From Brucella pseudogrignonensis (lineage in GTDB: Bacteria > Pseudomonadota > Alphaproteobacteria > Rhizobiales > Rhizobiaceae), in contig NZ_NNRM01000006.1 of assembly GCF_002252525.1 (NCBI RefSeq), positions 294,790-358,789 of the forward strand: DNA of 64,000 bases, in the 5' to 3' direction. The position numbers were made by a program, and so were the translations under genes. Below are positions 27,755-36,303 of this stretch, piece after piece; within the stretch, counting starts at the first letter, position 1, and each line of letters begins with the position of its first letter. Under the pieces are notes generated by a model. The model worked only from the letters and a program-made list of their open reading frames with translations, was not told where the DNA came from and searched no databases.

Positions 27755-28660
27755 GGCAAATGGCACAGAACTCGTTCCAATCGGCAGTTTTGCCTCATCT
27801 TCCGGCTCAACATGGATCACAACACGCGCGCTTTCGATCTGCGTCTTCAGTGCGTCTTCGATTCGGTCGCATATGACATGCGCGTCGCCCACGCTCATTT
27901 CAGCAGCCACAACCAGATGAAACTCGATGAAAGTTACACGGCCTGCAATGCGGGTCTTGAGATCATGAACCTCAATCGCGCCACCGGCATTTGCTGAAAT
28001 AACGTCGCGAATCCGCATTTCCTCGGAAGGTTCGACACCGATATCCATCAAACCCTGTACGGATTTATTGATAACACCCCAACCCTGCCAGAGAATGTTG
28101 ATCGCAACCAGAATAGCGAGCAGCGGATCGAGGATCGCCCAGCCTGTTATGACGGCTCCAACAAGACCAACCAGAACACCGACCGACGTAAACACGTCAG
28201 TCATAATATGCTGACCATCTGCTTCCAAAGCAGGCGAGCGCGCACTGCGACCTGTGCGGATGAGCAGCATGGCCCAGAAAGCATTTATCACAGCAGCGCC
28301 CGTATTGATCGCAAGACCCAGCCACGGCTCATCAAGCTGACGCGGATTCTCAAGCGCAGACCATGCTTCTTTTGCAATCAAAAGCGCCGCAATCGTAATC
28401 AGTACGCCTTCGACAACTGCCGAAATATACTCTGCTTTATGATGGCCAAACGGGTGGTTTTCATCCGCTGGCTTATAGCTGACACTGATCGCCCACCAGG
28501 CGCCAAGTGCCGCAATCACATTGACGATGGATTCCAGAGCATCCGAATAGAGTGCCACGGAGCCGGTCACTGCATAGGCCAGATATTTCAGCCCCATTAC
28601 GCCCAGCGCAACAGGAATCGACCAAGCGGCGAGCCGCCGAACTTTTACACTCGCGTCCAT
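27752..28660 (-). CDS. cation diffusion facilitator (CDF) metal exporter
   Basis: About 302 residues. Inner-membrane antiporter of divalent metals (Zn, Fe, Mn, Co are usual). The metal site of helix 2 is seen as SVALYSDALES and that of helix 5 as ALEADGQHIMTDVFTSVGV. PFGHHKAEYISAVVEG is the family loop. A cytoplasmic domain with IEVHDLKTRIAG follows. ATG 28660 is preferred over GTG 28663 because AAGG is better spaced. Its TAG stop comes from a repeat end. Confidence 0.88.
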   Translation of the reverse strand: MDASVKVRRLAAWSIPVALGVMGLKYLAYAVTGSVALYSDALESIVNVIAALGAWWAISVSYKPADENHPFGHHKAEYISAVVEGVLITIAALLIAKEAWSALENPRQLDEPWLGLAINTGAAVINAFWAMLLIRTGRSARSPALEADGQHIMTDVFTSVGVLVGLVGAVITGWAILDPLLAILVAINILWQGWGVINKSVQGLMDIGVEPSEEMRIRDVISANAGGAIEVHDLKTRIAGRVTFIEFHLVVAAEMSVGDAHVICDRIEDALKTQIESARVVIHVEPEDEAKLPIGTSSVPFA

Positions 28661-28976
28661 CACAAACCTTCAGATACTTTAATTCTTATCCCGACAGGCG
28701 GGTTCAGGCTAACAAGAAGCCTATTGCGCATTCACTCCGGCGTGGCCGGTAAGCAGCATTTCGATAGCCGTTCTATAGCCCATAAAATTCAAATTTCGAA
28801 ACCCTGTTTTTTTACTTCGCGCATTTAATTTTCTCTTGCGAATGCAATGCATTACAGTTGCAAATGGTTCGCCAGAGCAGCTCTGAAAAACCATGATTTT
28901 ATAAGGCCATAAACAAAAAACCGGCCACGGTTTTCACCACGGCCGGCTCATTATTTTGCAACTGAGAAAATCAATT
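28661..28976. other. intergenic region upstream of the CDF gene
   Basis: AT-rich stretch that should hold the CDF promoter. Apart from the terminator listed at 28917-28950, no structured element or open frame stands out. Confidence 0.4.
28917..28950 (-). terminator. terminator downstream of trpE(G)
   Basis: GC-rich stem CCGGCC ... GGCCGG with an inner GGT/ACC pair. On the minus strand it ends in a run of six T. It follows the repeat at the trpE end, so trpE transcripts probably run through the repeat before stopping here. Confidence 0.75.
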
Positions 28977-29077
28977 AGAGCGCATCCCGAAAAGTGCGAA
29001 GCGGTTTTCGGAACAAGATGCGCGCAAAAAATAGATAGAGCATTTCCAATGACTCAATCAAAACAGGAAATGCTCTA
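28977..29077. repeat. intergenic palindromic repeat supplying the trpE(G) stop codon
   Basis: Two-module copy: AGAGCGCATCCCGAAAAG ... GATGCGCG, then TAGAGCATTTCC ... GGAAATGCTCTA. The terminal CTA (29075-29077) is the TAG stop of trpE(G) on the minus strand. Module 2 is nearly identical to that at 13646-13687. Confidence 0.85.
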
Positions 29078-31270
29078 GTAATTGCTGCGACGCGCTTTGT
29101 GCTTTGCTGCAAAATGCACCACGACATTTTCGATCATTCGCATCCCCGCATTATGACCAAGCGTCATGATGGATTCGGGGTGGAACTGAACGGCTGCCAC
29201 AGGCTCTTTTTTATGTTCAAAAGCCATGATGACGCCGTCCTCTGTCTCCGCCGTAACCAGAAAATCATCCGGCAGACGTTCAGGATCAGCAAAGATCGAG
29301 TGATAGCGGCCAACCGTTACTTCCTTCGGCAGACCCGAGAAGATGCGTTCAGGCTTTGAAACCCGGATACGCGACGGCTTGCCATGCATCGGAATGCGCA
29401 GCTGACGCAGAGTGCCGCCATAGGCTTCTGCCAAAGCCTGAAGCCCAAGGCAGACACCGAAGATTGGCAGCTGGCGCTTAAGCGCCTTGTCGATGGTCGC
29501 CTTGCAATCGAAGTCTTGCGGTGTACCCGGTCCGGGTGACAGCACAACAAGATCAGGATTAATGCGGTCGAACACTTCTTCGGCGACCGGCGAGCGTACC
29601 GTCGAAACCGTAGCACCCGTCTGGCGGAAGTAATTGGCGAGCGTGTGCACGAAGGAATCTTCGTGATCGACCAGCAGGATCGAAATCCCCTCGCCCACCT
29701 TTGCCGCAACCCGTTCTTCAGCAACCTGATTGCTCTTCTGTGCTTCACGCACAGCAGCGATCATCGCGGATGCCTTCAGTTCGGTTTCTGCTTCCTCCTC
29801 TTCAGGATTGGAATCAAACAGCAGCGTCGCACCGGCGCGGATCTGTGCCACGCCATCCTTGACGCGGATCGTGCGCAGCGTGAGGCCAGTGTTCATGTCG
29901 CCGTTGAAGTGCATCATGCCGATGGCACCGCCATACCATGCGCGTGGGCTACGCTCGTTTTCTTCGAGGAAGCGCATAGCCCAAAGTTTTGGTGCACCGG
30001 TTACGGTTACAGCCCATGCATGACTGAGGAAGCCGTCAAAGGCATCCATACCGTCACGCAGACGGCCTTCGATATGGTCAACAGTGTGGATCAGACGCGA
30101 GTACATCTCGATCTGACGACGACCGATCACCCGCACCGAACCTGGCTCACAAACCCGGCTTTTGTCATTGCGATCAACGTCCGAACACATGGTCAGCTCG
30201 GACTCGTCCTTCTTGGAATTGAGCAGTTTCAGAATCTGTTCCGAATCCGAAATTGCATCTTCACCACGCTTGATGGTGCCGGAAATCGGACAGGTCTCAA
30301 TGCGGCGACCATTGACGCGCACGAACATCTCTGGCGAAGCGCCCACCAGATACTCGTTCTCTCCAAGATTGATGAAGAACGAATAAGGCGATGGATTGAT
30401 CGACTTCAGGCGACGGAAGATTTCCGAAGGGGCCGTGTGACAGCGCTCATAGAAAGTCTGCCCCGGCACGACTTCAAACAGATCGCCGCGCTTGAAGCTT
30501 TCCTTCGCGCGTTCGACCAGCTTGGCATATTCGCCCGGATTATGATCGCCACGCGGCAGATCGCGCTCTGCGGGCTTGAATGGCTGCACCGGTGTCGCCC
30601 GTGCAAGATCATGCGTTGAAGAACCACCGCAGACAAATTCGTAGCGATCCACCCATGCGCGTGCCGAATAGTGGTCGGCCACGAAGATTTCGTCCGGTAT
30701 GAAAAGCACCAGATCACGCTGATCGTCCGGGCGCTTCAACTTGTACTGAATTGGATCGAACTGGAATGCCAGATCATAGCCAAACGCACCGTAAAGTCCG
30801 AGATTTGCATCTTCCTCGGAGAAGAAAAGGCCCACAATCGCGCGCAGCACGGTGAAGACCGAAGGCATACGCGAGCGTTCTTCTTCGGTGAATGTGCCAG
30901 TGGGTTTAGCAATTGTCAGCTCGATAAGATCTTCGTCGGCCTTATCGACCTTCACTTCGGCAAGCGCCTGAACCGTCTTGAGGATCGGGCGCAGCAGGAT
31001 CGTGCCGCGCTTGTTCAGCGCTTCAATACGCATCTGGCGATTGCGGGAGGTAATCACGACTGGCGGATCGACAATTGCCGTGTCCCATCGCGTGTAGCGG
31101 CCGGGATATTCGTAGTTGGAAGAAAAGACCGCGCCTCGCCGCTCATTGAGAGCATCGATATAAGTCTCGATAGCTCCTTTATAAGCAGTCAAATGGCGCA
31201 CACGTTCGACAACAATGCCGCCCGCTGTCTCGTGCGTGAATATCTCGCTATCCGCAATCTTCGCATTCAT
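29075..31270 (-). CDS. trpE(G): fused anthranilate synthase, TrpE and TrpG
   Basis: Converts chorismate and glutamine to anthranilate, the first step of tryptophan synthesis. 731 residues from ATG 31270 ([20 protein letters not shown]). The frame runs on to 31333 but homologues begin here. The TrpE part contains [29 protein letters not shown] and [15 protein letters not shown]. The TrpG part starts near residue 530 ([16 protein letters not shown]) with the nucleophile in [15 protein letters not shown] and the His-Glu pair in [10 protein letters not shown]. The fusion is typical of Hyphomicrobiales. Upstream trpL and attenuator control it. Its stop lies in a repeat. Confidence 0.96.
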   Translation of the reverse strand: MNAKIADSEIFTHETAGGIVVERVRHLTAYKGAIETYIDALNERRGAVFSSNYEYPGRYTRWDTAIVDPPVVITSRNRQMRIEALNKRGTILLRPILKTVQALAEVKVDKADEDLIELTIAKPTGTFTEEERSRMPSVFTVLRAIVGLFFSEEDANLGLYGAFGYDLAFQFDPIQYKLKRPDDQRDLVLFIPDEIFVADHYSARAWVDRYEFVCGGSSTHDLARATPVQPFKPAERDLPRGDHNPGEYAKLVERAKESFKRGDLFEVVPGQTFYERCHTAPSEIFRRLKSINPSPYSFFINLGENEYLVGASPEMFVRVNGRRIETCPISGTIKRGEDAISDSEQILKLLNSKKDESELTMCSDVDRNDKSRVCEPGSVRVIGRRQIEMYSRLIHTVDHIEGRLRDGMDAFDGFLSHAWAVTVTGAPKLWAMRFLEENERSPRAWYGGAIGMMHFNGDMNTGLTLRTIRVKDGVAQIRAGATLLFDSNPEEEEAETELKASAMIAAVREAQKSNQVAEERVAAKVGEGISILLVDHEDSFVHTLANYFRQTGATVSTVRSPVAEEVFDRINPDLVVLSPGPGTPQDFDCKATIDKALKRQLPIFGVCLGLQALAEAYGGTLRQLRIPMHGKPSRIRVSKPERIFSGLPKEVTVGRYHSIFADPERLPDDFLVTAETEDGVIMAFEHKKEPVAAVQFHPESIMTLGHNAGMRMIENVVVHFAAKHKARRSNY

Positions 31271-31362
31271 GACTGGCAATTCCCAAGTGTTATTCGTTAT
31301 CGAGCACTTCCAAAGCTCAGGCCCCTCAACCAAAGCGCATCGTGCTTCGGCTTTTTATTCTA

Positions 31363-31403
31363 GCATGTTGCCCAAAACTGGCTTCCGCTCTTGGGCAACA
31401 TGC
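31363..31403. repeat. 13-bp inverted repeat in the trp leader
   Basis: GCATGTTGCCCAA (31363-31375) and TTGGGCAACATGC (31391-31403) are perfect complements around a 15-nt loop. It lies between the trp attenuator terminator and the trpE start, so it is transcribed only on read-through. It may be a solitary short repeat or a stabilising stem. Confidence 0.7.
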
Positions 31404-31421
31404 GGTGGCATTATTCAAACA

Positions 31422-31498
31422 GCCAAACAAAAAGGCCGCCCGGATAATCCCAGCGGCCTTAACTAAAACGCAAATGCACAAACGCCTGCGTGGCCGCT
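31422..31498 (-). promoter_or_regulatory. trp transcription attenuator
   Basis: Terminator: AAGGCCGC and GCGGCCTT (plus-strand arms 31432-31439 and 31453-31460) followed on the minus strand by TTTTTGTTTGG. Antiterminator: AGCGGCC just after the leader stop (31498-31492) is perfectly complementary to GGCCGCT (31458-31452) inside the terminator arm. This is the classic mutually exclusive arrangement. In Sinorhizobium the released leader RNA (rnTrpL) also acts in trans. Confidence 0.9.
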
Positions 31499-31499
31499 T

Positions 31500-31547
31500 T
31501 TAGCGAGCCCACCACCAGATTTTTGTGTCAATGCGCGAAATGTTCAT
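31500..31547 (-). CDS. trpL: trp leader peptide with three consecutive Trp codons
   Basis: 15-residue frame MNISRIDTKIWWWAR, TAA. Tandem TGG TGG TGG codons followed by Ala-Arg are the same design as the Sinorhizobium meliloti leader peptide. The candidate promoter places the transcription start at or next to the ATG, so translation is probably leaderless, as in S. meliloti. It senses charged tRNA-Trp for the attenuator. Confidence 0.93.
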   Translation of the reverse strand: MNISRIDTKIWWWAR

Positions 31548-31554
31548 GGCGATA

Positions 31555-31583
31555 CTGTTAGCCTTCCCTCGCATCGCTTGCAA
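31555..31583 (-). promoter_or_regulatory. candidate trpL promoter
   Basis: TTGCAA (31583-31578), 17-bp spacer, TAACAG (31560-31555). Start would be near 31548, immediately before the trpL ATG. Assigned by eye from spacing and position only. Confidence 0.5.
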
Positions 31584-31679
31584 CTGGAAAATTCAAAGCC
31601 TCAATTCACTGATGTAGACTTGTCAGAATTGACCGTATTTCAGCGGTGCAAATTTTTTAGAATGTTTTATCCCGCACAA

Positions 31680-31840
31680 AAAGAAAATCCGGACTGCTTT
31701 AAATAGTCCGGATTCTCCCTAGTCCTTGATAAGGACAAACTGACTAAAGGTTGGAGTACCTTTTCCGGCCCGCCGTGGGTATAACACCTGCCAAAAGTCT
31801 TAACTCTATGCGTGCAATATCACTTTAAGTACACATCTTT
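31680..31840 (-). ncRNA. candidate small RNA upstream of trpL, about 160 nt
   Basis: On the minus strand a strong promoter-like sequence is followed by an unannotated, structured stretch with no good reading frame. It ends in a textbook terminator: AATCCGGACT and AGTCCGGATT arms followed by TTTCTTTTTG. A second hairpin, GTCCTT-ATC-AAGGAC (31722-31736), precedes it. The terminator cannot serve any known minus-strand gene upstream, because the next gene there (Lrp family) is on the plus strand. Rhizobial trans-acting RNAs look like this, but I cannot assign a named family. Confidence 0.65.
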
Positions 31841-31844
31841 ACTA

Positions 31845-31874
31845 CTATGGATTGCACATTTCCGCAACTGTCAA
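31845..31874 (-). promoter_or_regulatory. promoter of the candidate small RNA
   Basis: CTTGACA at the -35 position (TTGACA 31874-31869), a 17-18 bp spacer and CCATAG (31850-31845) at -10. This resembles the rhizobial housekeeping pattern CTTGAC-N17-CTATAT. Start predicted near 31838-31840. Confidence 0.6.
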
Positions 31875-32042
31875 GTCTATCGTCGTAGCCTTCTACCAAA
31901 CCGTGTAATGCAGCTGTAATTTAAGTATGTTTCAAAAATTTTGCCTTGCGTGCGAGACGGATTTCGGATTCATTTCGCAAGCAAATCATTTATAAACTAA
32001 CAATAAAAAGCCGCCATCGCAGGCGGTCGAGTGGGGACACCA

Positions 32043-32504
32043 ATGAAGAATCTTGATGTAATGGACAGGAGTATTCTGCACGCCCTTCAAGAGAACGGGC
32101 GACTGACCAATACTGAACTTGCCGATCGTATTAATCTGTCTCAGACCGCCACCGCAGAACGCGTCAAACGCCTCACACGCGAAGGCTATATTCTCGGCTA
32201 TTCTGCCCATCTGTCGCCAAAGATGCTTGATCGATCGATGCTGGTTTTCATTGAAATCAAGCTTGATCGCACCACGCCAGAGGTCTTTGAAACCTTCTCC
32301 GCCTTCACGCGCGGCAATCCCGATATTCTCGAATGTCATATGGTTGCAGGCGGCTTCGATTATCTGATCAAGGCACGCGTCTCCGATATGGATCACTATC
32401 GCCGTTTTCTCTCGGAAGCACTTCTATCCCTGCCGGGCGTAAGGGAATCCCACACCTACGCCGTAATGGAAGAGGTCAAGGAAACGTCACACATCGCTGT
32501 GTGA
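32043..32504 (+). CDS. Lrp/AsnC family transcriptional regulator
   Basis: 153 residues. An N-terminal winged helix (LDVMDRSILHALQENGRLTN, ELADRINLSQTATAERVKRL) and a C-terminal RAM ligand domain (AGGFDYLIKARVSDMDHYRR). ATG 32043 has GGGGA at good spacing. A GTG twelve bases upstream is less likely. It stands alone. The plus-strand upstream region 31550-32030 carries the opposing small RNA and trpL. Effector unknown, amino acids are usual. Confidence 0.88.
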   Translation: MKNLDVMDRSILHALQENGRLTNTELADRINLSQTATAERVKRLTREGYILGYSAHLSPKMLDRSMLVFIEIKLDRTTPEVFETFSAFTRGNPDILECHMVAGGFDYLIKARVSDMDHYRRFLSEALLSLPGVRESHTYAVMEEVKETSHIAV

Positions 32505-32599
32505 CGTCGCTATCGTCGGCTATCGACCTAAATTTATTGCCAGCGTGATGACAGTATAGATCGGCTCATTGCCGATACAGGCTTGCCAATAACTATTTA

Positions 32600-32613
32600 C
32601 GGGTATATACCCG
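32600..32613. promoter_or_regulatory. palindromic operator at the marR start
   Basis: Perfect 14-bp palindrome CGGGTATATACCCG ending four bases before the marR ATG. The size and position suit autorepression by a MarR dimer. No second copy is seen before the MFS gene, which suggests one marR-MFS transcript. Confidence 0.6.
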
Positions 32614-32617
32614 CATC

Positions 32618-33019
32618 ATGTCAAATCCATGTTTCTGCATCCTTCTGCGGCAGGCCGCGAGAAAATCATCCAGCGTTTACGACAAGGCGCTGGCGCCGCT
32701 CGGCATCAATGTCGCGCAGTTCAGTCTGCTGCGAAAAATTGCGCGTGCGCAATCGATCTCATTGACCGAGCTTGCCCGGCTTGCCGACCTTGATCGATCA
32801 ACAATGGGCCGCAATGCGAAGGTGTTGCAGCGTATGGATCTTATCGAACAGACATCGGGCGAAGATCATCGTGAGACGCACATCGCTTTGACGTCGACAG
32901 GCCGCGACCTTGTCGAGCGCGGTGGGCCGCTCTGGGATCAGGCACAAGATGAAATAGAAGCAAAACTTGGCAGCGAAGGCGTGGAGCAATTGCTTACCCT
33001 TCTCCGCGCCTTTGACTGA
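32618..33019 (+). CDS. MarR family regulator
   Basis: 133 residues. Winged helix: GINVAQFSLLRKIAR, SLTELARLADLDRSTMGRNA and a wing with GEDHRETHIALTSTGRDLV. Two Cys at positions 5 and 7 (NPCFCILLRQAAR) lie in the dimer helix and could sense oxidants or thiol-reactive compounds. That is inference. It has a palindrome right at its start and a major facilitator gene 100 bp downstream that it probably controls. Confidence 0.87.
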   Translation: MSNPCFCILLRQAARKSSSVYDKALAPLGINVAQFSLLRKIARAQSISLTELARLADLDRSTMGRNAKVLQRMDLIEQTSGEDHRETHIALTSTGRDLVERGGPLWDQAQDEIEAKLGSEGVEQLLTLLRAFD

Positions 33020-33119
33020 AAACAATGACCAAAGCCCATTGAGCCTGTAACTGGCCAACTGGGTTGACCTTCAACTTTGCGGCTGTTCAAAAATCAGCCA
33101 GTCTCCGAAAGCGCCGAAG

Positions 33120-34412
33120 ATGATTTCTGCCAGCCTTGCAAGCTTTCTTCAAAAACGAAACATCCACTATGGATGGGTTGTTGCTGCCATCACGTTTCTG
33201 ACCATGCTTGCAACCGCTGCAGCCATGGGCTCGGCGGGCATCCTGATCGAGCCATTGCAGAAGGAATTCGGCTGGACCAATGCCAATATTTCCTTCGCCA
33301 TGGCGCTGCGTCTGGTGCTGTTTGGTTTGATGGGGCCTTTTGCTGCTGCTTTCATGAACCAGTTTGGCCTGCGACGCGTCGTGTCCGCAGCACTCGTCAT
33401 GATCGCCTGCGGACTGGTCGGCTCGATCTTCATGACTGAAGAATGGCAGATGGTCGGCCTTTGGGGCATCGTTATCGGCCTTGGCACCGGCATGACCGCA
33501 CTTGTCCTGGGTGCGACTGTTGCTGCTCGCTGGTTTGAAAAGCGCCGGGGTCTCGTGGTTGGCCTCATGACAGCCAGCAATGCAACCGGCCAACTTGTTT
33601 TCATGCCGATCCTCGCCAGTGTGAGCCAGAATATCGGCTGGCGCACGTCGCTAACCATTGTCGTCGGCTTTCTTATAGCAGCACTCGTGCTGGTGCTTGC
33701 CCTGATGCGCGATCATCCCGCAGATATCGGGCTGAAGCCTTATGGCCGAACCGCCCCTCTCCCTGCCGCAGAGCCTAAGAAAAGCTTTGCCTCGCTGCTC
33801 GCTTCCCCGCTGATTACCTTGCGCGAAGTATCGTCCACATCAACCTTCTGGGTGCTGTTCGTCACCTTCTTCGTCTGCGGCTTTTCCACCAACGGTTTGA
33901 TCCAGACCCACTGGATCGCATTGTGCGGCGATTTCGGCATCGTACCTGTGGGTGCAGCAGGCATTCTGGCCGTCATCGGTGCTTTCGATCTCATCGGCAC
34001 CATCGGCGCAGGTTGGCTTTCCGACCGCTTTGACAACCGCTGGCTGCTGTTCTGGTTCTACAGCCTGCGCGGATTGTCACTGATCTACCTGACCTTTACC
34101 GATTTCACGCTCTATGAACTGGCACTCTTTGCCGTCTTCTATGGTCTCGATTGGGTTGCAACCGTACCACCAACGGTCAAGCTTGCCGCAGAACGTTTCG
34201 GTCCAGAAAAGGCTGGCATGGTGTTCGGATGGGTGTTCACCGGCCACCAGGTGGGTGCAGCTGCAGCCGCAGCTTTCGCAGGCTTCGTCCGCACCGATTA
34301 TGGCAGCTATACACCTGCCCTCATTCTGGCAGGGGCGATGTGTTTCGCAGCAGCCGCCATGGTGTTCATCATCAGCAGGCCAGCTCCAAGACCCGCTTTG
34401 CAGGCATCATAA
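33120..34412 (+). CDS. major facilitator superfamily transporter
   Basis: 430 residues with about 12 membrane helices. HYGWVVAAITFLTMLATAAA at the start and the loop GWLSDRFDNRW recall the monocarboxylate/oxalate-formate antiporter group. Substrate not determinable. It follows the MarR gene on the same strand. A weak ribosome site precedes ATG. It could be an efflux pump for a compound sensed by MarR. Confidence 0.87.
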   Translation: MISASLASFLQKRNIHYGWVVAAITFLTMLATAAAMGSAGILIEPLQKEFGWTNANISFAMALRLVLFGLMGPFAAAFMNQFGLRRVVSAALVMIACGLVGSIFMTEEWQMVGLWGIVIGLGTGMTALVLGATVAARWFEKRRGLVVGLMTASNATGQLVFMPILASVSQNIGWRTSLTIVVGFLIAALVLVLALMRDHPADIGLKPYGRTAPLPAAEPKKSFASLLASPLITLREVSSTSTFWVLFVTFFVCGFSTNGLIQTHWIALCGDFGIVPVGAAGILAVIGAFDLIGTIGAGWLSDRFDNRWLLFWFYSLRGLSLIYLTFTDFTLYELALFAVFYGLDWVATVPPTVKLAAERFGPEKAGMVFGWVFTGHQVGAAAAAAFAGFVRTDYGSYTPALILAGAMCFAAAAMVFIISRPAPRPALQAS

Positions 34413-34415
34413 CAC

Positions 34416-35324
34416 TCAACGCTTCCTGCCCTTTCTGTTCAGCGCCAGCACACCCAAGCTGATCAGAAGGGCAGCGGCGGTGTCGGTCCATCCCGGCACC
34501 TCACCAAGCAGCAAGAGCCCCAAAACCAGTGTCGCAACCGGTATAAGTGCGGATAAGGCCGCTCCTGCGGCGGTTCCCAACAGCACAACAGCACGATTAA
34601 AGGCAAAAACACCGAAAGCCGACGTCAGCACGCCCTGATAAAAGCCCTGCAAGGCTATATCACCCCACGAAGTCTGTCCGATGCCTTTGTCGAGCAACAG
34701 GATGTAAATCGGCAGAAACACCAGTGCAGAGGCAACCGCTGCAATCGCAGTGGCATGAAGGCCGTCCATGCCTTTCCGGCGAAAGACCATCACGTAGATC
34801 GACCAAACCAGCGCCGCTGCAAAAAACGAGAGATGACCCATCATCTCCTGCCCGCCAAGTTGTGACAGGCCAGCGATCAAGCCACTGCCGATAAGGATGA
34901 GCACCACCCCGATCCAGCGCGACAGCGCCAATCGCTCCTGAAGCAGCAACACGCCAAGGACCGCAACAAGTGCTGTCATCAGGCCGGGGATAAGCGCTGC
35001 CGCGTGCGATGCAGGCGCGAATTGCAGCCCATAAACCGTCAGAAGCGCATAGGGAAATCCGGCACCAGATGCGAGCAGCACGAAGCCAAGCAGCCCCAAT
35101 TGCCGGAAGCCAAACCCTTTGGCGAAGACAACCGGCAGCAGAACCAGCCCGGCCACCCCAAATCGCAATGCGATGATGTCAGAAGGCATAAGCGCTGTCT
35201 TGAATCCAAAGCGGGTCAAAACGAATGAACCAGACCAGACGAGAACTCCTGAGAGGCCCCAAACAAGGCCTTTCACTGTATCGGAGGTTGAAACGGGAAT
35301 GGTCGTATCGGTGGTCGCCGTCAT
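34416..35324 (-). CDS. EamA (DMT) family transporter
   Basis: About 302 residues with ten membrane helices in two EamA repeats (GLVWGLSGVLVWSGSFVLTR and MMGHLSFFAAALVWSIYVMV). Probably exports small metabolites or amino acids. ATG 35324 (MTATTDTTIPVSTSD) is chosen over an upstream start at 35390. A LysR gene lies 97 bp upstream on the same strand and may regulate it. It ends three bases from the convergent MFS gene. Confidence 0.85.
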   Translation of the reverse strand: MTATTDTTIPVSTSDTVKGLVWGLSGVLVWSGSFVLTRFGFKTALMPSDIIALRFGVAGLVLLPVVFAKGFGFRQLGLLGFVLLASGAGFPYALLTVYGLQFAPASHAAALIPGLMTALVAVLGVLLLQERLALSRWIGVVLILIGSGLIAGLSQLGGQEMMGHLSFFAAALVWSIYVMVFRRKGMDGLHATAIAAVASALVFLPIYILLLDKGIGQTSWGDIALQGFYQGVLTSAFGVFAFNRAVVLLGTAAGAALSALIPVATLVLGLLLLGEVPGWTDTAAALLISLGVLALNRKGRKR

Positions 35325-35421
35325 ATTTGCTGTGCTCTGCTTCGTGAATAGTCGGGCAACTATTACAGAAACCATGAATGCATACGGCACGGATAAATCA
35401 GATATGAGATATTAGAAATTC

Positions 35422-36300
35422 TTATGCCGCTTTGACATTTGCCTGTTTGGCAATCGCGCAGAAACTGTCGATCAAATGCCTGACCGGACTATCTGAACGA
35501 TACACGACATAAACCGTCCTGAAAGTCGGTGGATCCAGCTTGATCGCCCTGAGATCGTGCAGATTGGACCCCGGAAGGCTGATTTCCGATAGCAGCGTCA
35601 AGCCGACCCCATGGCGTACCATTTCAAGCACGGTCGCAACGTCTCGCGTTCTGACCTGCTCGCTGCGTGCGCCGCCATCTGCATGAATGATGCGGTCGAT
35701 AATCAGCTCACAGCCAGCAGCCGCGATAAGCTGTCGATCACGCAAATCACCGGGAGAGATGAGATCGCGGCGCATGAACGGATCGTCACGACGCCCCACG
35801 ACAACCAGCTCTTCCTGCCCGACTTCGTCTGCTTCAAGGCCGGAAGTCGGTAATGAGGTAATGCCCAGATCGGCAATTCCTTCGCTGACCCAAAGGCTCA
35901 CATCGTCATGACCACCTTCAAAGGTACTGAACTCAACACGCGGATGAAGCCGCAAAAAGTTTTTGCGCAGCTCCGGCACCACATATTCGAGCTGGCTGGG
36001 AATAGCCGCCACACGCAACCTGTCGGGCGCATTCGTGACCATCTTGCGTGCCTGCGCTTCGATCCGATCAACCGCCGATAAAGCGCTGCGTGCATCATCG
36101 AGAATGGTCTGTGCGAAAGCAGTCAGCATCGCACCGTCGCGTTTGCGCGCAAGCAGATCCAGTCCGAGGATTTTCTCCAATGTCGCCAGCGCCTGACTTG
36201 CACCCGACTGGGTAAGGCCAAGCTTGCGCGCTGCAGCACCGACACTGCCGGTTTCGGCTACCGCTTCAAGCAAACGCAGCTGCACGAGACTGATCTTCAT
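35422..36300 (-). CDS. LysR family regulator
   Basis: 292 residues. The N-terminal helix-turn-helix is MKISLVQLRLLEAVAETGSV, GAAARKLGLTQSGASQALAT. A periplasmic-binding-like effector domain follows (RLRVAAIPSQLEYVVPELRK, GIADLGITSLPT). It lies three bases after rsm22 and upstream of the EamA gene on the same strand. Effector unknown. Confidence 0.9.
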   Translation of the reverse strand: MKISLVQLRLLEAVAETGSVGAAARKLGLTQSGASQALATLEKILGLDLLARKRDGAMLTAFAQTILDDARSALSAVDRIEAQARKMVTNAPDRLRVAAIPSQLEYVVPELRKNFLRLHPRVEFSTFEGGHDDVSLWVSEGIADLGITSLPTSGLEADEVGQEELVVVGRRDDPFMRRDLISPGDLRDRQLIAAAGCELIIDRIIHADGGARSEQVRTRDVATVLEMVRHGVGLTLLSEISLPGSNLHDLRAIKLDPPTFRTVYVVYRSDSPVRHLIDSFCAIAKQANVKAA

Positions 36301-36303
36301 CGC

